Of a stretch of 64,000 nucleotides of DNA, positions 31,690-44,423 are shown in pieces; the stretch's first letter is position 1, and the number at the start of each line of letters is the position of its first letter. Below the pieces are notes generated by a model. That model was not told where the DNA came from. It made no database searches and worked only from the letters and a program-made list of their open reading frames with translations. Source of the DNA: Marasmius tenuissimus (lineage: Eukaryota; Basidiomycota; Agaricomycetes; Agaricales; Marasmiaceae); contig JAQOTA010000060.1 in NCBI GenBank assembly GCA_029532415.1, forward strand, positions 2,914,001-2,978,000, given 5' to 3'. The position numbers were made by a program, and so were the translations under genes.

Positions 31690-32110
31690 AGGTGATCGAC
31701 AACTTTGGACACCGTAAACCGTTCACTGGGTGAAACATGGATGCGTTCTGCCTTGTTCTCAACCAGCTGGATACAGACTCTGAATGTTGTTCGGTTGTGG
31801 TTCGTCAGAATTTGCTGGTTGCGGAGTTGACCTTGCGCTGTATTCCGGGAACCAGACTTCTGCGATGGGAGACTCACGGGACCGCCAGTGATGGTCATTT
31901 TTGTGATAGCGCCTGCAGTGTGTCTGCGACAGCGTGAATGGCGCTGCGAGATGTGATGTAGATAAGGCCTCGCGATCGTGCGAGACATAAGGAGAGCTGT
32001 TGGGCAGGGCGAGGCTGTGTTTGACCTCCCTCCTTGCCTCCTCTCCCCATCATCCCTCCCCTCCGCCCCTCCTCTCCCTTTCCAACCTCTCAAAGCTCTG
32101 CTCTAATCCC
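31690..32110 (+). promoter_or_regulatory. G4 promoter and pyrimidine-rich leader
   Basis: It shares its sequence class with the G3 upstream region. The C/T-rich leader is at about 32025-32106 (CCTCCCTCCTTGCCTCCTCT and following). A GATGGTCATTTTTGTGAT segment corresponds to the GATCATTTTCGTGATGGT block of the other copies. Confidence 0.45.
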
Positions 32111-34448
32111 ATGGCCTCTTGCTTCCCCAACGCCCAAGGCACGAACATAGGATCCCATGCCAACTTCCTGGCCATCGCTGGAAATTCGACAATCAATCAC
32201 AACTACAGCACTTCGGAGAGAGAGGATCGGCTGACTGTGGTAAGTAAGACTTTGTGTCATTATCAGTCTCATGATTTGACCTCACCTCTAGCGCGGAAGA
32301 ACCGTTAGAAAGCTAATCGAAGGCGACCTCAACTACCAGCGCGTTCTATCGTCCAAGGTCATATGCGTCAACGTCAAGTCGGACGGAGCATCGACGTCAA
32401 CGGAGTCGCAGGTTATAAAGGTCAAGAAAATGGAACAAACTGCTAAAATATATGGATACCAGGGAACGTTTACGGCGACCAGTTTTGAGCCAGTTGACGA
32501 GAAGGATCAAGAGAAATTCAAAGAGGTAAGTTCCAGTGTTTGGATCGAGTGGGATAGACTGACAATTGGCTTCAGATAGCAAAGATTGTTCTTGAGGCGG
32601 CGATGTGCGGGCGGTGAGTTGACCCAAAATTGTTCTGTTGGTCGGTATAATGAGATGTTGCAGGTCGGCGCTACTCAAACAAATGTTTGCAGTGGCCGAG
32701 TCCGAAAACGCGATGACGATGATCGCGCACGACGGTAAGCTTCTTGTTGGAAACTTTGATTGTGGGTGCTCAGAGGCATCAGAACTCGCGGATGGTTACG
32801 AAGTAGTTGATCGGTACCAGGGAAAGGAACGGATTGTATACTACTACCTAAGTTATACAGTTGTATGTTCAGCTTTTGAGCTTCTTGACCCAGCTGAGGA
32901 GTGTCCTTAGTGGATTGCAGCTCAGGCTTTGCGCGACGACAAGACTCTGAGGTTTCCGGTGAGCTTATTGTTTCTGGCATTGGCTGGCTAATAACAACAA
33001 AAAGGTTACGCGTCGTTGGAGAGATTGGTCGTTCAACGCCAAGAATCTGGCTTGGCAATACAACCCCGCCTCTCTCTGCCTCGATCCGCCGACCGATAAA
33101 CACCTTGAGCCACTCCTCTATCCCCACACCCCACTTTGTCAAGACATCCCCCTTCGACAACTCGACACCGCCGAAATCGTCGCCCACGTCGAGGAAAGCT
33201 TGGGCGATGTTTTGCATCTAGTTGCATCAATGGGAGGCAGGTGGGCCACCAACCTGTCACTCTATGCCCAACATGGCCTTCTGACATTTGGCGCTGTTGT
33301 TGACTGCTGTAAACCGGGAATCCTCGCCCACCTTCCTTCCTTCCCTTCTCCCGAGTGGTTTTGCCATAGCCGCAACCCCAACGTCAAAGCCAGCCTTTCC
33401 GGCTCAGGTGTGTCCACATTTCAACTCCATCTTCCCTTTCAAATTCCTGACTTGCCTAGTGCCAGGGCGAGTCGACTTCTCATTCCAAAAGACTGGGGGT
33501 GTCCAAGTAGAGCTTGATTTTGGCTGGCGCATTCCAGAGAAAGACCACAGCCAACTTGGTTGTGCCTTTCTTTGCCAGTCCCTCCGCTTCTGTGACAACT
33601 CTGGAGATGCGAGTGATCGTGTTGGTGAGTGTTCTTTCACATATCTCTGCTTTCCTCTGTCTGATGTTTTCTCCCTCTGAGTATATATCGATCGAGTCGG
33701 ATTCTACCTCCTCGGTACCTTCCCCAATGACCCCACGAACCGTTCGATGTCAACATACCTTTTCATCCATCCTCTACCTATCAATTCCATCAACAATTAT
33801 CCTTGTGCGCGCTATCCATTTCCCGAAGAACTATTCTACTGGTCCCACGACTCACAGGGAGGGAACGCTATTGCCAAGGAGGACTGGGAAAGATTCGGGA
33901 TTCCCGAGTTGAGTGCAAAGGAATGGATTGGTACCTATTGGGAAAAGGAACACTACGCATTGGTCCGAGAGCATCTTTGCTCAAGAAATCAGGACCTGGA
34001 TGGGAAGCAGTATGCACGCGAGCACGGATACCCTGAGTTGATACTTGGTGAGTAATGTTTCTCTCGAGCCCTAAGATGGACACCACACCGAGATTTTTTT
34101 TCCCTCAGCCGATCCGAGTCACGATACCGCTAGGATAGAAGAGTATGAGTTCTCGGATGAGCCCGAAACTTCTTCTCCTTTTCCACTCGTATCCCCTTTA
34201 AACTCCTCACTTGCCAAAGCACCAATGAATCACAATACCAAATGCGTAGACCCGCCGACGGAAGACACAGTCACGGTAGCTCACTGGGCCAAACCTGGGT
34301 TCCTACAGAAATGGTGTACGTTCCTCTTCGCACCCGCATGTATCGCAAATCTAGACTGCTGACCATCGATGTACGTTCGTCAGACAACTTACTCTCGGAG
34401 ACCGTTGCCCGTCCAAACGATTTGGAATATTCTGTTGTCGCATGCTAG
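32111..34448 (+). CDS. G4: intact short-tail G-family protein (599 aa)
   Basis: Exons are 32111-32239, 32292-32525, 32576-32613, 32664-32734, 32783-32862, 32911-32958, 33005-33407, 33466-33624, 33682-34047, 34109-34315 and 34384-34448, 1800 nt in phase. All introns are GT-AG. The start reads MASCFPNAQGTNIG. The kinase-like part has TAKIYGY and ALLKQMFAVAESENAMTMI; because CAGCAG is CATCAG here, the acceptor of intron 4 shifts by three bases and gives AHDEL. FYWSHDSQGGN is at about 439-449, and the end reads LEYSVVAC. A 220-bp tract of exon 7 (33140-33359) is identical to G5. No catalytic or transmembrane signature is seen. It is the cleanest gene model in the array. Confidence 0.8.
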
Positions 34449-34577
34449 TTCGATTTCGGTGTACTCTCTACCATTTTCCCGGCGTACTTATCTAATTTCT
34501 ACTCGCTATTTGAATGCCATCTCGTAGTTTCCCGAGAGAATGGGTGCTATGTTATGAAGCAAGAATAAGTGTCGCGG

Positions 34578-36540
34578 TCATAAGAACAGTATAAATTTGC
34601 GTGAGATTGCTATCGCGCACCCACAAGGACATACATCAAAATAGCTCCGGCCCGACCGGATGGAGTTTGTACAACAATGAATTGACCCCCTCATAAGGAA
34701 CATGTAGCTAGTAGAATGTGTATCGACTGACGAAGAAAGAGTGAGTAAAAGAAATATCCGCGATGCAAGGATGAGTGGGGGGATGCTAGTTTGTAACTGA
34801 TAAAGTAGCGGTACGTCAAGCTCTAGCAGCAATGATACAGAGACACGACGGAGGCAGCAGTTGAGGTTCCTGTCCACCAGACCCTCGATTCCCCCGCCGA
34901 TATTGAAATATGAAACATGATTCAAACTCAACTCCTACCGTAGGAGATCTCCAAGCGGTTCTCTGAGCTCGTCGACTGGCCACAGGCGTGAATGTGCTTG
35001 ACGTCGACAATGTGGTCGCGGTACTCGTCGTACTCGATAGGGACGTTATTGGGCCCGACCCCGGGAGCCATGAAGGGTAAATTCCCAAAAGGTCACTCCG
35101 AGGTAGGTGCTCTGCCTACCCTGACGCTGTTCTATGCCGTCCGATGATGGAAGGTCGACCTGACTACTTCGCGTGATACAGGTAACGTCAGGATCTGGTT
35201 TGGAAGAGTGAGGAGGTGGGTACACATCATGGCGGCGTGAATGGTGTTGAGAATGTCGACTTCGAGATGGAAGCAATATGGGTATGGGTATTCGGCGAGT
35301 ATCAAAAAAAGGTGAATGTCGGATTGAGTGTCGAAGACGTAGCCCTGTGGCCAACGCAAATTCAGGAGCGAACGTCGGTGCGCTCAGCGTATTCCAAGCT
35401 CAACGACCGATGTTGCAGCAACTCTTCCGTGCGTTCTGGTGACCCGTCCTGTTGCTTTTATCAGCCATGGATTCCCAGAAGACCATTCCCAGCGCCTCCA
35501 TTATCAGTCTCCATCCCGTCTTGATTCAACGCTCTCCTCCAGTTAGCGGAGCCGACTTTGGTGCTGGTCCCTTGGAAGCATGGGGAGAGTCATGCTAGCG
35601 AGCAGTGAATGTGTCTTAATTTAAACGTTCGAGTCGGTGACGACTGGTCAGAAATGGAAGGTCAATGGGCTGGGCACCCTTCTAGTAGTTTCGGTAGAAT
35701 TCGTTGGGAGGGCATCGTCGTCCCGATTTCGAAGGGTTCAGATTATTGGTGTTCTGGGCAGGAAGGCTGCTAGAGGCATTGATGATCTGGGTTTGTTTCC
35801 ATTCCAATTGTGCAATCCTTTGAGCCGAGCCTTCGTCTCCAACACCAAAACTGAACTCCTTACTCCGGAGTTGGGGTGCACGCCGGTAACACGATGGCTG
35901 AGAGTTGAAAGCAGGTGGATACACTGTGGCACAGAGAGGTAAAAGTATCGCTTTTCTGGAGGATGAAAGGAGTATCAGGTAGGTGCAGGCCATCAAAGAC
36001 ATCGAGTTGGAGTTGCAGTCAGTCTGAACGAGATGACGCTGCAATGCAGATATCGGGTCTTGTTCGAGAGGTTTCGAGGATAGTGATGTAAGAGAGCATG
36101 TAAAGAAATTGAAAGGGAATTGACTAATGCCTTCATGGGAGGCCACCGCGAATGGATTTGGATGCGAGATGAAAACATCTACCTGCATTGAAAATGAGTG
36201 TCAGCTATCGGGAACAAGACGATCGCGAGGGACGGAGGAACGGTGAGAAAAAGGCGTAGGTGACACGTACAGCCAGATCGAATCAGCAACAACCAAGATA
36301 TCCTCAGACAAGTGACTGGGTCGATGGATATTTGGGGCATTCAAACACAGTGGACCTTCCGTTTGTTGCTGTCCGAGTCTCTGTATAAGTTGCCACTAGT
36401 CAGTAACGTGCTGAATAGGCAAATTGTGAGCATACCTAGCCTACAGTTTCTGATATACAGTTCAGAGCTGTTCCCTCCTGGTAGAATTCCCGGGACATGC
36501 ACCTTATAGCTGCGATTCTGCACCAATGTTTTGGTGAGCA
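34578..36540 (-). pseudogene. alpha-3: decayed minus-strand block
   Basis: Closest to alpha-1. The 35682-36188 minus frame (168 codons) carries PLCATVYPPAFNSQP and SKEFSFGVGDE. A 5' piece at about 36430-36530 reads YKVHVPGILPGGNSSELYI. A middle piece at about 36290-36355 reads TEGPLCLNAPNIHRPSHLS. The 3' piece reads YRDHIVDVKHIHACGQS and then meets a stop. Pieces are individually conserved with alpha-1 but no single open model emerges. Confidence 0.4.
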
Positions 36541-36639
36541 CGCTAGAAAATACATATACTGTAGCCCTGCTTCAGAGGCACAGAAACGATCCCTCAAGCA
36601 TCTTGTTGTTGCTGCTCTGGGGTGACGATCCGCTCTGAG

Positions 36640-38290
36640 TTCACGGAGTCGGAGTCGAGGTGGTTGTCGCGGATAAGGCGTGTGGAGATGTCAATGTTTG
36701 GCGCCCATCACCCCAACCGAAACCACGACAAGCTTTGTTCGCGCCTGTCCACCATTCGTGAATCCAGAACGACTCTCGTGCAAATCAACAGTCGAATACG
36801 ATGACCTCACCCGAAACAAGTCAATTTTGAACGAGATTAATCCCTTCTGCCCCTCCTTCGCGCGTTTTGCCTCCAGCAGAGGTGGAAACCACCATGGCTT
36901 AAAACTCGTCAAACTCTCTCTCAGCCGAATTCAAAGCGTCTGGCGCGCCCTTTTCTACCACCAGAGCCATCTCAGTCCACATCTCTACCGCTTCTATTAC
37001 GCCCATCCTCCTCTAGTCCGACACGATAACCCTCAAGCGCTTAAGGCTTTCAAGAGACAGACGTGTGGATAATAATCACGACCTGGCCAACATGTAATGC
37101 CATGGCTATCCATACTTGCCTTAGCCTTACCCGCTACTAGTCTCAACGCCTCCGTTTGCGACGAAATCTAGACCTGATTGAACTGCATCGTTCTCTTGAG
37201 TGTCAAGCCCAACGCTATCGGAAGCTCGCACCCTCCGTTCACGCCGAATCTGTGCTACCAAGCCAACCTTCCGCGGTTGCTGTAGCGAGTTGTGAGGTCG
37301 CAAGAGGGAGTTCGGGACGAGAGGGAACCCAGGTCCAGGTATGTGCTTCGTTCACTCACCGTGTTTCCTGCTTGAATTCCCGATGTTCTATTCCGGTGGT
37401 CAGTATCCTCAAGCCCGGTCTCATCAACAGCGCGTCAATTCTCGCAGTGAAGATCTTGATTGCAATGGCACCAGGGTACTCAGAGGGAGGATGGAATGAT
37501 ATTTCGAGATACTAGTTCAGAGAAAACATCAAAGGTACGCTGTTTCGGTACCTCTCTTTTTGATCTTTTCCTTTACCTCTCATACGAGCCACTCGTTACT
37601 GATTTTGAGTCTATATTTCGCAGGCTGATCCCTGGTCGTTTAATAGCTCTTCCGGATTCGCTTGGAATTGAAGGAACCTCAGCCTCATTACTTCAACTCT
37701 GCCTCCCTCAAACGTTCAACGTCTCAACTTCATGTGCGGCCTTGGCTGAGGCTCTCGCGCACACCAGCCATATCCCTCATCTCTGCACCAACAATTGCAG
37801 TCGCAACCCCAGCCGCTGCCGCCCTCGCTCTCCATCCAGCATATCAACAATTGTCGTATAAACCCATTTCCCCGCCAACGACAATATGTGGACCCTGCCG
37901 TTCCCCCGTTCCCCTACTCACCGATCCTCTATTTTTCCTCGCTCTGAGAATGTACATCCACCCTGCAAAACTCGAAGCCAGGTGTCAGGTGCCGTGTCGG
38001 ATGTCCATGCAGCTGAGATTGCTGTCCCCGTTTCGCTCGCTCTAACTTTTGATCCGCTGTCAAGGGTGCTGGGAGTGAAAGTAGTGAAACTTGGAGTCCG
38101 AGGTCGTGTCCTGTTCGGAGTAGTGTCGGCGAGCGATGAGATGGAAAGGCCTCGTAAATGGCTGATAACGCCCCTTGGCCAGACGTAGTACGGAAACGAC
38201 CCATCGCTTTCGTAGAGTACAAGGTCCTGTTGTGAAGTCGAGGGTGTATATAGCATTATTGAAGCAGTTTCAGCAGCTTGTACGTATTTT
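36640..38290 (+). pseudogene. beta-3: shortened beta block
   Basis: It retains the beta start-like region (TSFVRACPPF), the piece NGLKLV-type (HHGLKLVKLSLSRIQSVW) at about 36890-36955, the donor GTATGTGC at about 37338, and the AAACATCAAAG/GTACGC border at about 37534. The last piece (about 37620-38190) ends GRVLFGVVSASDEMERPRKW. The segment that separates these pieces in beta-2 and beta-4 is deleted here. Frames are interrupted. Confidence 0.35.
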
Positions 38291-38429
38291 CATGTACCAC
38301 AAATGAGTTTTTGAACTCTTCTGGGCCCAAGTACGCACAGTGGTGACAGAAGTTCTGAACGAACGGCCCGGTTACTCCCGCCATAACCGGTCCAAGACAC
38401 GAGTCTTGTCCCGTCTTTCTTTTCGACGT

Positions 38430-39105
38430 CCACGTCCATATTATGACTTTCGCCTCTTCCCGCTTTTAAGCTCTCACACCGCCAAATCAGAAGAAGGAAT
38501 GATAATCCAATATCACTGATATGTCAGGTAAGTTTTCGTGGTATAAGCCATCCGAGGTCTCAGAAAGAACTGACCTGGACAGTTAACGACGCGTCGCCAT
38601 ACTCATAACCTCCCCTCTCTCAAGCTGGAGCTCGCTGGAACGAGACGTCGCGATTCGGGGCTGATAGTGCTCACCAGCCTCTGCGATGAACCCAAATTCA
38701 CGAACATGAACGCGATACGTAGGGGAGGAGTCTTGACCGTGACTGGGAGCATGAATTCTGAGAAGCCGGCTGCGTAGAAACTGAGAAAAGGTGCGGAGTT
38801 GAGTTCAACTAATCGACGAGGGCCGTTGACTGACATTCATTAATAGCTTGTTAGCCCGAGATTGCGATGAGCACGAAGAGGCTGTTTCGTTTCAAGTGTA
38901 CAAACAAGGTGGGGATCACCCTGTGTGGGTTCAAAGCCCGGATATTCAGATTATATTACAGGATTTTATGAATTGTTCGCTCTCTCTGGCTAGCATCAAG
39001 CTCTCCGTAGGTGAGTTACCCTCTGATCCTGAATTGTATCGATCCAAAATTGACAAGTTTTCAGGCAGAGCGCGATCGACACTCAGGCTGTGGACGGTCC
39101 GCTGA
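38430..39105 (+). pseudogene. gamma-3 block upstream of G5
   Basis: The first piece ends ATGTCAG at 38527 with the donor GTAAGTTTTCGTGG. The last pieces (38848-39005 and 39061-39105, across a 54-nt intron with branch-like TTGACAAG) read EEAVSFQVYKQGGDHPVWVQ, continue SPDIQIIL, and end LRLWTVR. Stops occur in the first piece, so the gene is probably dead, but the 3' part is well preserved. Confidence 0.4.
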
Positions 39106-39189
39106 GTGGATCGCGGAAATATCCAGCCTTTCTTCTCGGCAAACCGGAATACAGACCTCGGCACATCGTGAATGTCGTTCAACCGTGGC

Positions 39190-39465
39190 TCATTGAATGG
39201 GATTGGCTGGTCGCAAAAATTGGCCACGCGCTACGATGTGGGAACCAGAGGTCGACTATCATCTATGTGATCTGAGGCCCACGGGACGGCTGGTGATCAT
39301 TCTCGTGATGGTGTCAATGGGAGATACGGAGGGGATTAGGCCTCGTGCAAGACTCGAGGCAAGCTGTTGGGAGGTAGGCTGTGTTGACCTCCTTCATTCC
39401 TCCCTCTATCATCTCGCACCTTCTCTCGTCCTCCCCGCTTCCAACCCCTCGCGCAACCTAAAATC
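39190..39465 (+). promoter_or_regulatory. G5 promoter and pyrimidine-rich leader
   Basis: Same class as G2 and G7 (GCTACGATGTGGGAACCAGA, GATCATTCTCGTGATGGT). The C/T-rich leader is at about 39388-39460. Confidence 0.45.
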
Positions 39466-41790
39466 ATGACCACTTACTTCTCCAATGCTCAGGGTACAAC
39501 GGTAGGGGACCATGCGAATTTCCAGACCATTGTTAGAAACCCTACAACAAACCATTACCACAACTCGGAGAGAGACGATCGGGTAACTCTGGTAAGTGCG
39601 AGTCTGTGTCATTATCAGTCTCACGATTTGACCTTGCCTCCAGCACGGACGAATCGTTAGAAAGGTAATCGATGGCGACATCAATTTCCAGCGCGTCCTA
39701 TCGTTCAAGGTCATATGCGTCAACGTCAAGCTGGACAGGGCATCGACATCAACGGAGTCGCAGGTCATCAAGCTCAAGAAAATGGAACAAACAGCCAAAA
39801 TATACGGATACCAGGGAAAGTTTACGGCGACCAGTTTTGAGCCAGTCGATGAGAGGGATCGAGAGAAATTCAAAGAGGTGAGTTTCAGTGTTTGGATCGA
39901 GTGGGGCAGACTAACAATTGGCTTCAGATAGCAAAGGTTGTTCTCGAGACGGCGATGTGCGGGCGGTGAGTTGGCGTACCGTTTATCTGTTGGTCTGTAT
40001 AATGAAGTGTTGCAGGTCGGCACTACTCAAACAGGTGTTTGCAGTGGCTGAGTCCGAGAACGCGATGACGATGATTGCACACGATGGTAAGTTTCGTGTT
40101 GGGAATTTCGATTTTAGGCCCTCAAAGGCATCAGAACTCGCGGATGGTTACAAAGTAGTTTGTCGGTACTGGGGAAAGGAACGGATTGTATACTACTACC
40201 TAGGTTATACACTTGTACGTTCAGCTTTCAATGAGCTTCTCGACCCAGCTGAGGAGTGTCCTTAGTGGATTGCAGCTCAGGCTTTGCGCGACGACAAGAC
40301 TCTGAGGTTTCCGGTGAGCTGATTATTTCTGGTATTGGATGGCTCATAACAGCAAAAAGGTCACGGATCGTTGGAGAGATTGGTCGCTCAACGCCAAGAA
40401 TCTGACTTGGCAATACAACCCCGCTTCTCTCTGCCTCGATCCACCGACTGAAGAATTCCTCCAACCACTCGTCTATCCCTACACCCCACTTTGCCAAGAC
40501 ATCCCCCTTCGACAACTCGACACCGCCGAAATCGTCGCCCACGTCGAGGAAAGCTTGGGCGATGTTTTGCATCTAGTTGCATCAATGGGAGGCAGGTGGG
40601 CCACCAACCTGTCACTCTATGCCCAACATGGCCTTCTGACATTTGGCGCTGTTGTTGACTGCTGTAAACCGGGAATCCTCGCCCACCTTCCTTCCTTCCC
40701 TTCTCCCGAGTGGTATTGCCAGAGCGCCAACCTCAATGTCAAATCCAGTCTTTCCGGCTCAGGTGTGTTCACATTACAACTCCATCTTCCCTTTCAAATT
40801 CCTGACTAGCTTAGTGCCAGGGCGAGTTGACTTCTCATTCCAAAAGACTAGGGATGTCCAAGTGAACCTTTATTTCGGCTGGCGCATTCGAGAGAAAGAC
40901 CGCAACCGACTTTGTTGCGCCTTTGTTTGCCAGTCCCTCCGCTTCTGTGACGACTCCGGAGATGTGAGTCATCGTGTTGGTGAGTGTTCTTTCAAGTACC
41001 TCTGCTTTCCTCTGTCTGATGTTTTCTGCCTATGAGTATATATCGATCGAGTCGGATTCTATCTCCAAGGTACCTTCTCCGATGACCCCACAACCCGTTC
41101 GACACCAACATACCTTTTTGTGCATCCTCTACCCATTGATTCCGTCAACAATCATCCTTGCGTGCGCTATCCATTTCCCGGAGAACTATTCTACTGGTCC
41201 CACAACTCACAGGGAGGGAACGCTATCGCCAAGGAGGATTGGAAAGATTCGGGATTCCCGAGTTGAGCGTGGGGGAATGGATTGGTTCCCAATGGGAAGA
41301 GGATGAATATACACTGATCCGAGAACATCTTTGCTCAATAAATCACAACCTAGATGGGAAGGGGTATGCGCGCGAGCACAGACACCCTGAGCTGATACTA
41401 GGTGAGTAGTGTTTGCTCTCCCTGAAATGGACACCTCACTGATATGTTTTCTCAGGTGATCCACACGATACTGCCAGGATAGAAGAGTATGGATCCTCTA
41501 ACTCGGACCCAGGAGGCGAGACTTTTTCCTTACCTTCACGACACACATCTCATCAACCTCTTCGCCTGTGGAAATGCCTGAAGAATGCCATCCGGGAAGT
41601 GAAGAAGCTACGCCAGCACGACAAATGCAAGGCACAGCGGCTCACTGGGTCGAGCCCGGATTCCTAAAGGACGGGTGTGCACATTTCCCGACGTCTCCGC
41701 TGGACAACTTTACATGTTGACGTGCGTTCTCCAGATGGTTGTCGGGCCTTGAGGGGCAGTTGCGACCTGTACAGACAGTTTGAATTACTT
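39466..41790 (+). pseudogene. G5: G-family copy with frameshifts
   Basis: Exons 1-8 are open and in phase: 39466-39591, 39644-39877, 39928-39965, 40016-40086, 40135-40214, 40266-40313, 40360-40762 and 40821-40979. Exon 9 (41037-41401) is 365 nt instead of the constant 366: one G is missing at about 41242, which leads to TGA at 41264-41266. After the lesion the family frame continues one phase over (RFGIPELSVGEWIGS). The tail exon from 41456 begins DPHDTARIEEYGSSNSD, then shows a second phase change near 41540 before the HWVEPGFL motif, and the final exon is degenerate. The N-terminal half could still be made as a truncated protein. Confidence 0.8.
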
Positions 41791-41960
41791 ATTCTTTAGT
41801 TACATGTTACCTTGTATCTCAGTGCACTCTTGATTTATTTCTGGCTTTGCTTGATATGTACAATATTCAGGGTGTGCAGTGTGCTTGATGTATAACACAA
41901 ACAGACGTTATAGTCACGTAAAGAATCAAGTCGGCAAACGTCCGTGTGGCTTGCGCAATG

Positions 41961-41990
41961 CTATCGCGTGCCCACAAGGACACACACCAA
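41961..41990. promoter_or_regulatory. Conserved box downstream of G5
   Basis: CTATCGCGTGCCCACAAGGACACACACC, read in two parts as CTATCGCGTG and CCCACAAGGACACA, matches the boxes after G1, G3, G4 and G6. Confidence 0.4.
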
Positions 41991-42091
41991 GATATTTAGC
42001 TTCGGTCCGACCGGATGATTGACAAAATTCAATTATTACCTCTCTCATGAGGCAACACGCTACGAGGAACACAAAGGGCCGGATGTAGTTA

Positions 42092-43705
42092 CTAGCAAGA
42101 CGTGCATTGACCGACGAAGAAAGACTGCAGATGCGATGGGACGACAAGTGAAGAGGGAAGGAAGAGGGGGTAGGAAGGAATATGCACGATGCTACAGATC
42201 CGTAACACGAGGCATGTGATGTACGTATATGTGCGAGAGCGCAATGCTGCCTGAGGGTATGCGAGGATGAGGGGAGAGGTGGGAGGGAGTGCTAGCCTAT
42301 AAACTAACGATAACATCCAATGAAATGGCCGTAGTTCAATATCATCAGCGATAGAGGTGATCGCCCGCCAGGCCCTTAATTCACCTGCTGCTGTCCTTCG
42401 TGCATCCGCGACTACTACTGGTTCTGCGCAACTGCAGACTCCAATGACTTTGATTTTTCCCCTCATTTCCGTTTCCATCCCCAGCGCTGTCGACGATGAC
42501 GAGAATACCCCCCGAGGCGTCACCATAAACAATATCTCCATGCGGCGATCCGAGCCTCTCTCGACTCTTCGATCTCAACAGGCTCGGGAGCTTGGGAGTT
42601 GCTGGTGAGATCTCCGACGAGTAAGATGGTGAGGGAGAACACCAGCTTGAGGTTCGAGTTCGACGTTCACCGTTTGCACCTTGATTTCTCCGGTAGGTTT
42701 GGCCGTATCCTCGTTGCATTGCTCGAACTCGGTGGGCGCCTAAAATCGGTAACGCAACACCAGATGGAGGTGTAGCGAAGCCATGTCGACTGCGAACATG
42801 TGAGGGTAGACGATGGGCTCGTGGAACTTGTGAAAGACGAGGCGGAAGGTAAAATAGGTGAGAGATGATAGAGCTACATGGCGGTTGTGGTACTGATTTG
42901 GTGTGCGTATAGATGAGCTCTCCGAAAAAGGCTCCTCGGAGATGGTGGTAGTTCGAGTGCGAGAGCCGATGGGAGAGTCAAAACGGGGAGTCTTCTTACA
43001 GACCCAGCCCCCCCTCTGCCATGCCACGAAGAACCCTGGTTGGGGGGTATGCTGCTTAACAGTAGTTTCAAAGACGAATGTTCGAGTTCTGCATGGCACT
43101 ACGTGGTCCTTTCTCAGTACCGTAGCGACCAGCTAAGAGCCTGGAAATCAAGTCGGATGGGATTCTGCTAATAGCACTAGCATCCGCTTGGATTCAGAAA
43201 TTCTCGCCTATGAGTTCTGAATTTTTGATATCAAGAAGTTGAACAGGACACGATTCAACAGCGAGGTTATGGGTGATGGATGCCTAGCCGATGGACACGT
43301 AGAGGGCCGGGATGAGCTATTTGCGTGGATAGAGCGGGTTGAGAGGGATGGTCCTCCATAAGTTTGGTCTGTGTAACAAAGATGGAATGAGAAGACACGT
43401 TGAGAAGATGAGGATGGTCGCGTATGAAGACGCACTATGGGGTCGTGTACATCCGGATCCAATCTGAGTAGGTCTGCACAAGGGCTCCCGAACGTTAGCA
43501 GCCTCGACATCAAAAACTTATCCACGACTATATTCGCTACCACCTCTCCAACGACGCCTGCATCCAAGTTGTACAGTATCTCAATTGTGGAAGACACAGG
43601 TTTCGATGAACAACGGAAGGGAGAAGTGCCGTTGAGAGCTGCTGATGAGAGGTTCTCTCTAGAGTCTGGACAAGCAGCGCGGCTGATATCGATCAGACGT
43701 GGCAA
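42092..43705 (-). pseudogene. delta-2 block and adjoining minus-strand frame
   Basis: The part at 42360-43150 aligns with delta copies (ELEPQAGVLPHH here; ELEPRAGALPRH in the 56474-56965 copy) but is split over frames. Upstream on the same strand, 43208-43705 is open for 165 codons and reads IEILYNLDAGVVGEVVANIV; it has no clear match in the other units. It may be an older 5' exon of delta or unrelated. This interval makes the G5-G6 spacing the longest in the window. Confidence 0.3.
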
Positions 43706-44420
43706 TCGAGAATATACATGTCCTGGTCCAAGCTCACCTATCCGTAGTTTGCATGCCTAGAACACGGTTTTGCCGATGTCTATCCGCGTCGGTCCATCGT
43801 AAATCCTATCGATCCCACTCATGGATGAGTAGCATTGGCTACGACGTTGCGAATGGATCCGAACGAGCTGAGGAAGAGACTACATATATTGATACGAGGT
43901 ATGGTGAGGAAAGAACGAAAATGTGAGCAACGGATATTCTGAAACAGGTTGATGGTGGTGGTCGAGGCGCAAATTTGTCGATATCTGAAGCGCCCGGCTT
44001 CTTTTGCAACCACAACGACCGGCTATCCTCCTATTTCGTTGAACTTCTGGTGGAACTCACCCAGCTCTACCGCGTACAGAGCCTCACCTGGATGCCAGCT
44101 GTAAGTCAAGGTATCAACACACATGAGCTATTACTGACCTCAAAATTGGCCCTCCATCGCAGTGTATAACCTCCAAGACGCGTTTCTATGGATCGGAAAT
44201 AGAGCTATGTCCTGACAACAACACTACCTTTTCCACAGCACCCTTTCTGGTTCCCCTCCCTCCCCATTTTCTACTATCGACTCATCCAAGAATGTTAGTA
44301 TTCGGGGTGGACGTACGTCTGCTTACCCTTCGTTGTCTGACGTTTCCTTCATGAGTCTTCAGTAGGACGGCTAAACGCGCTCAAGATGCATTAGATCTCA
44401 GCTTTCCTATCGAAAAACAA
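43706..44420. other. Intergenic, no gene recognised
   Basis: Only short frames are present, none shared with the other units. Confidence 0.4.
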
Positions 44421-44423
44421 CCC

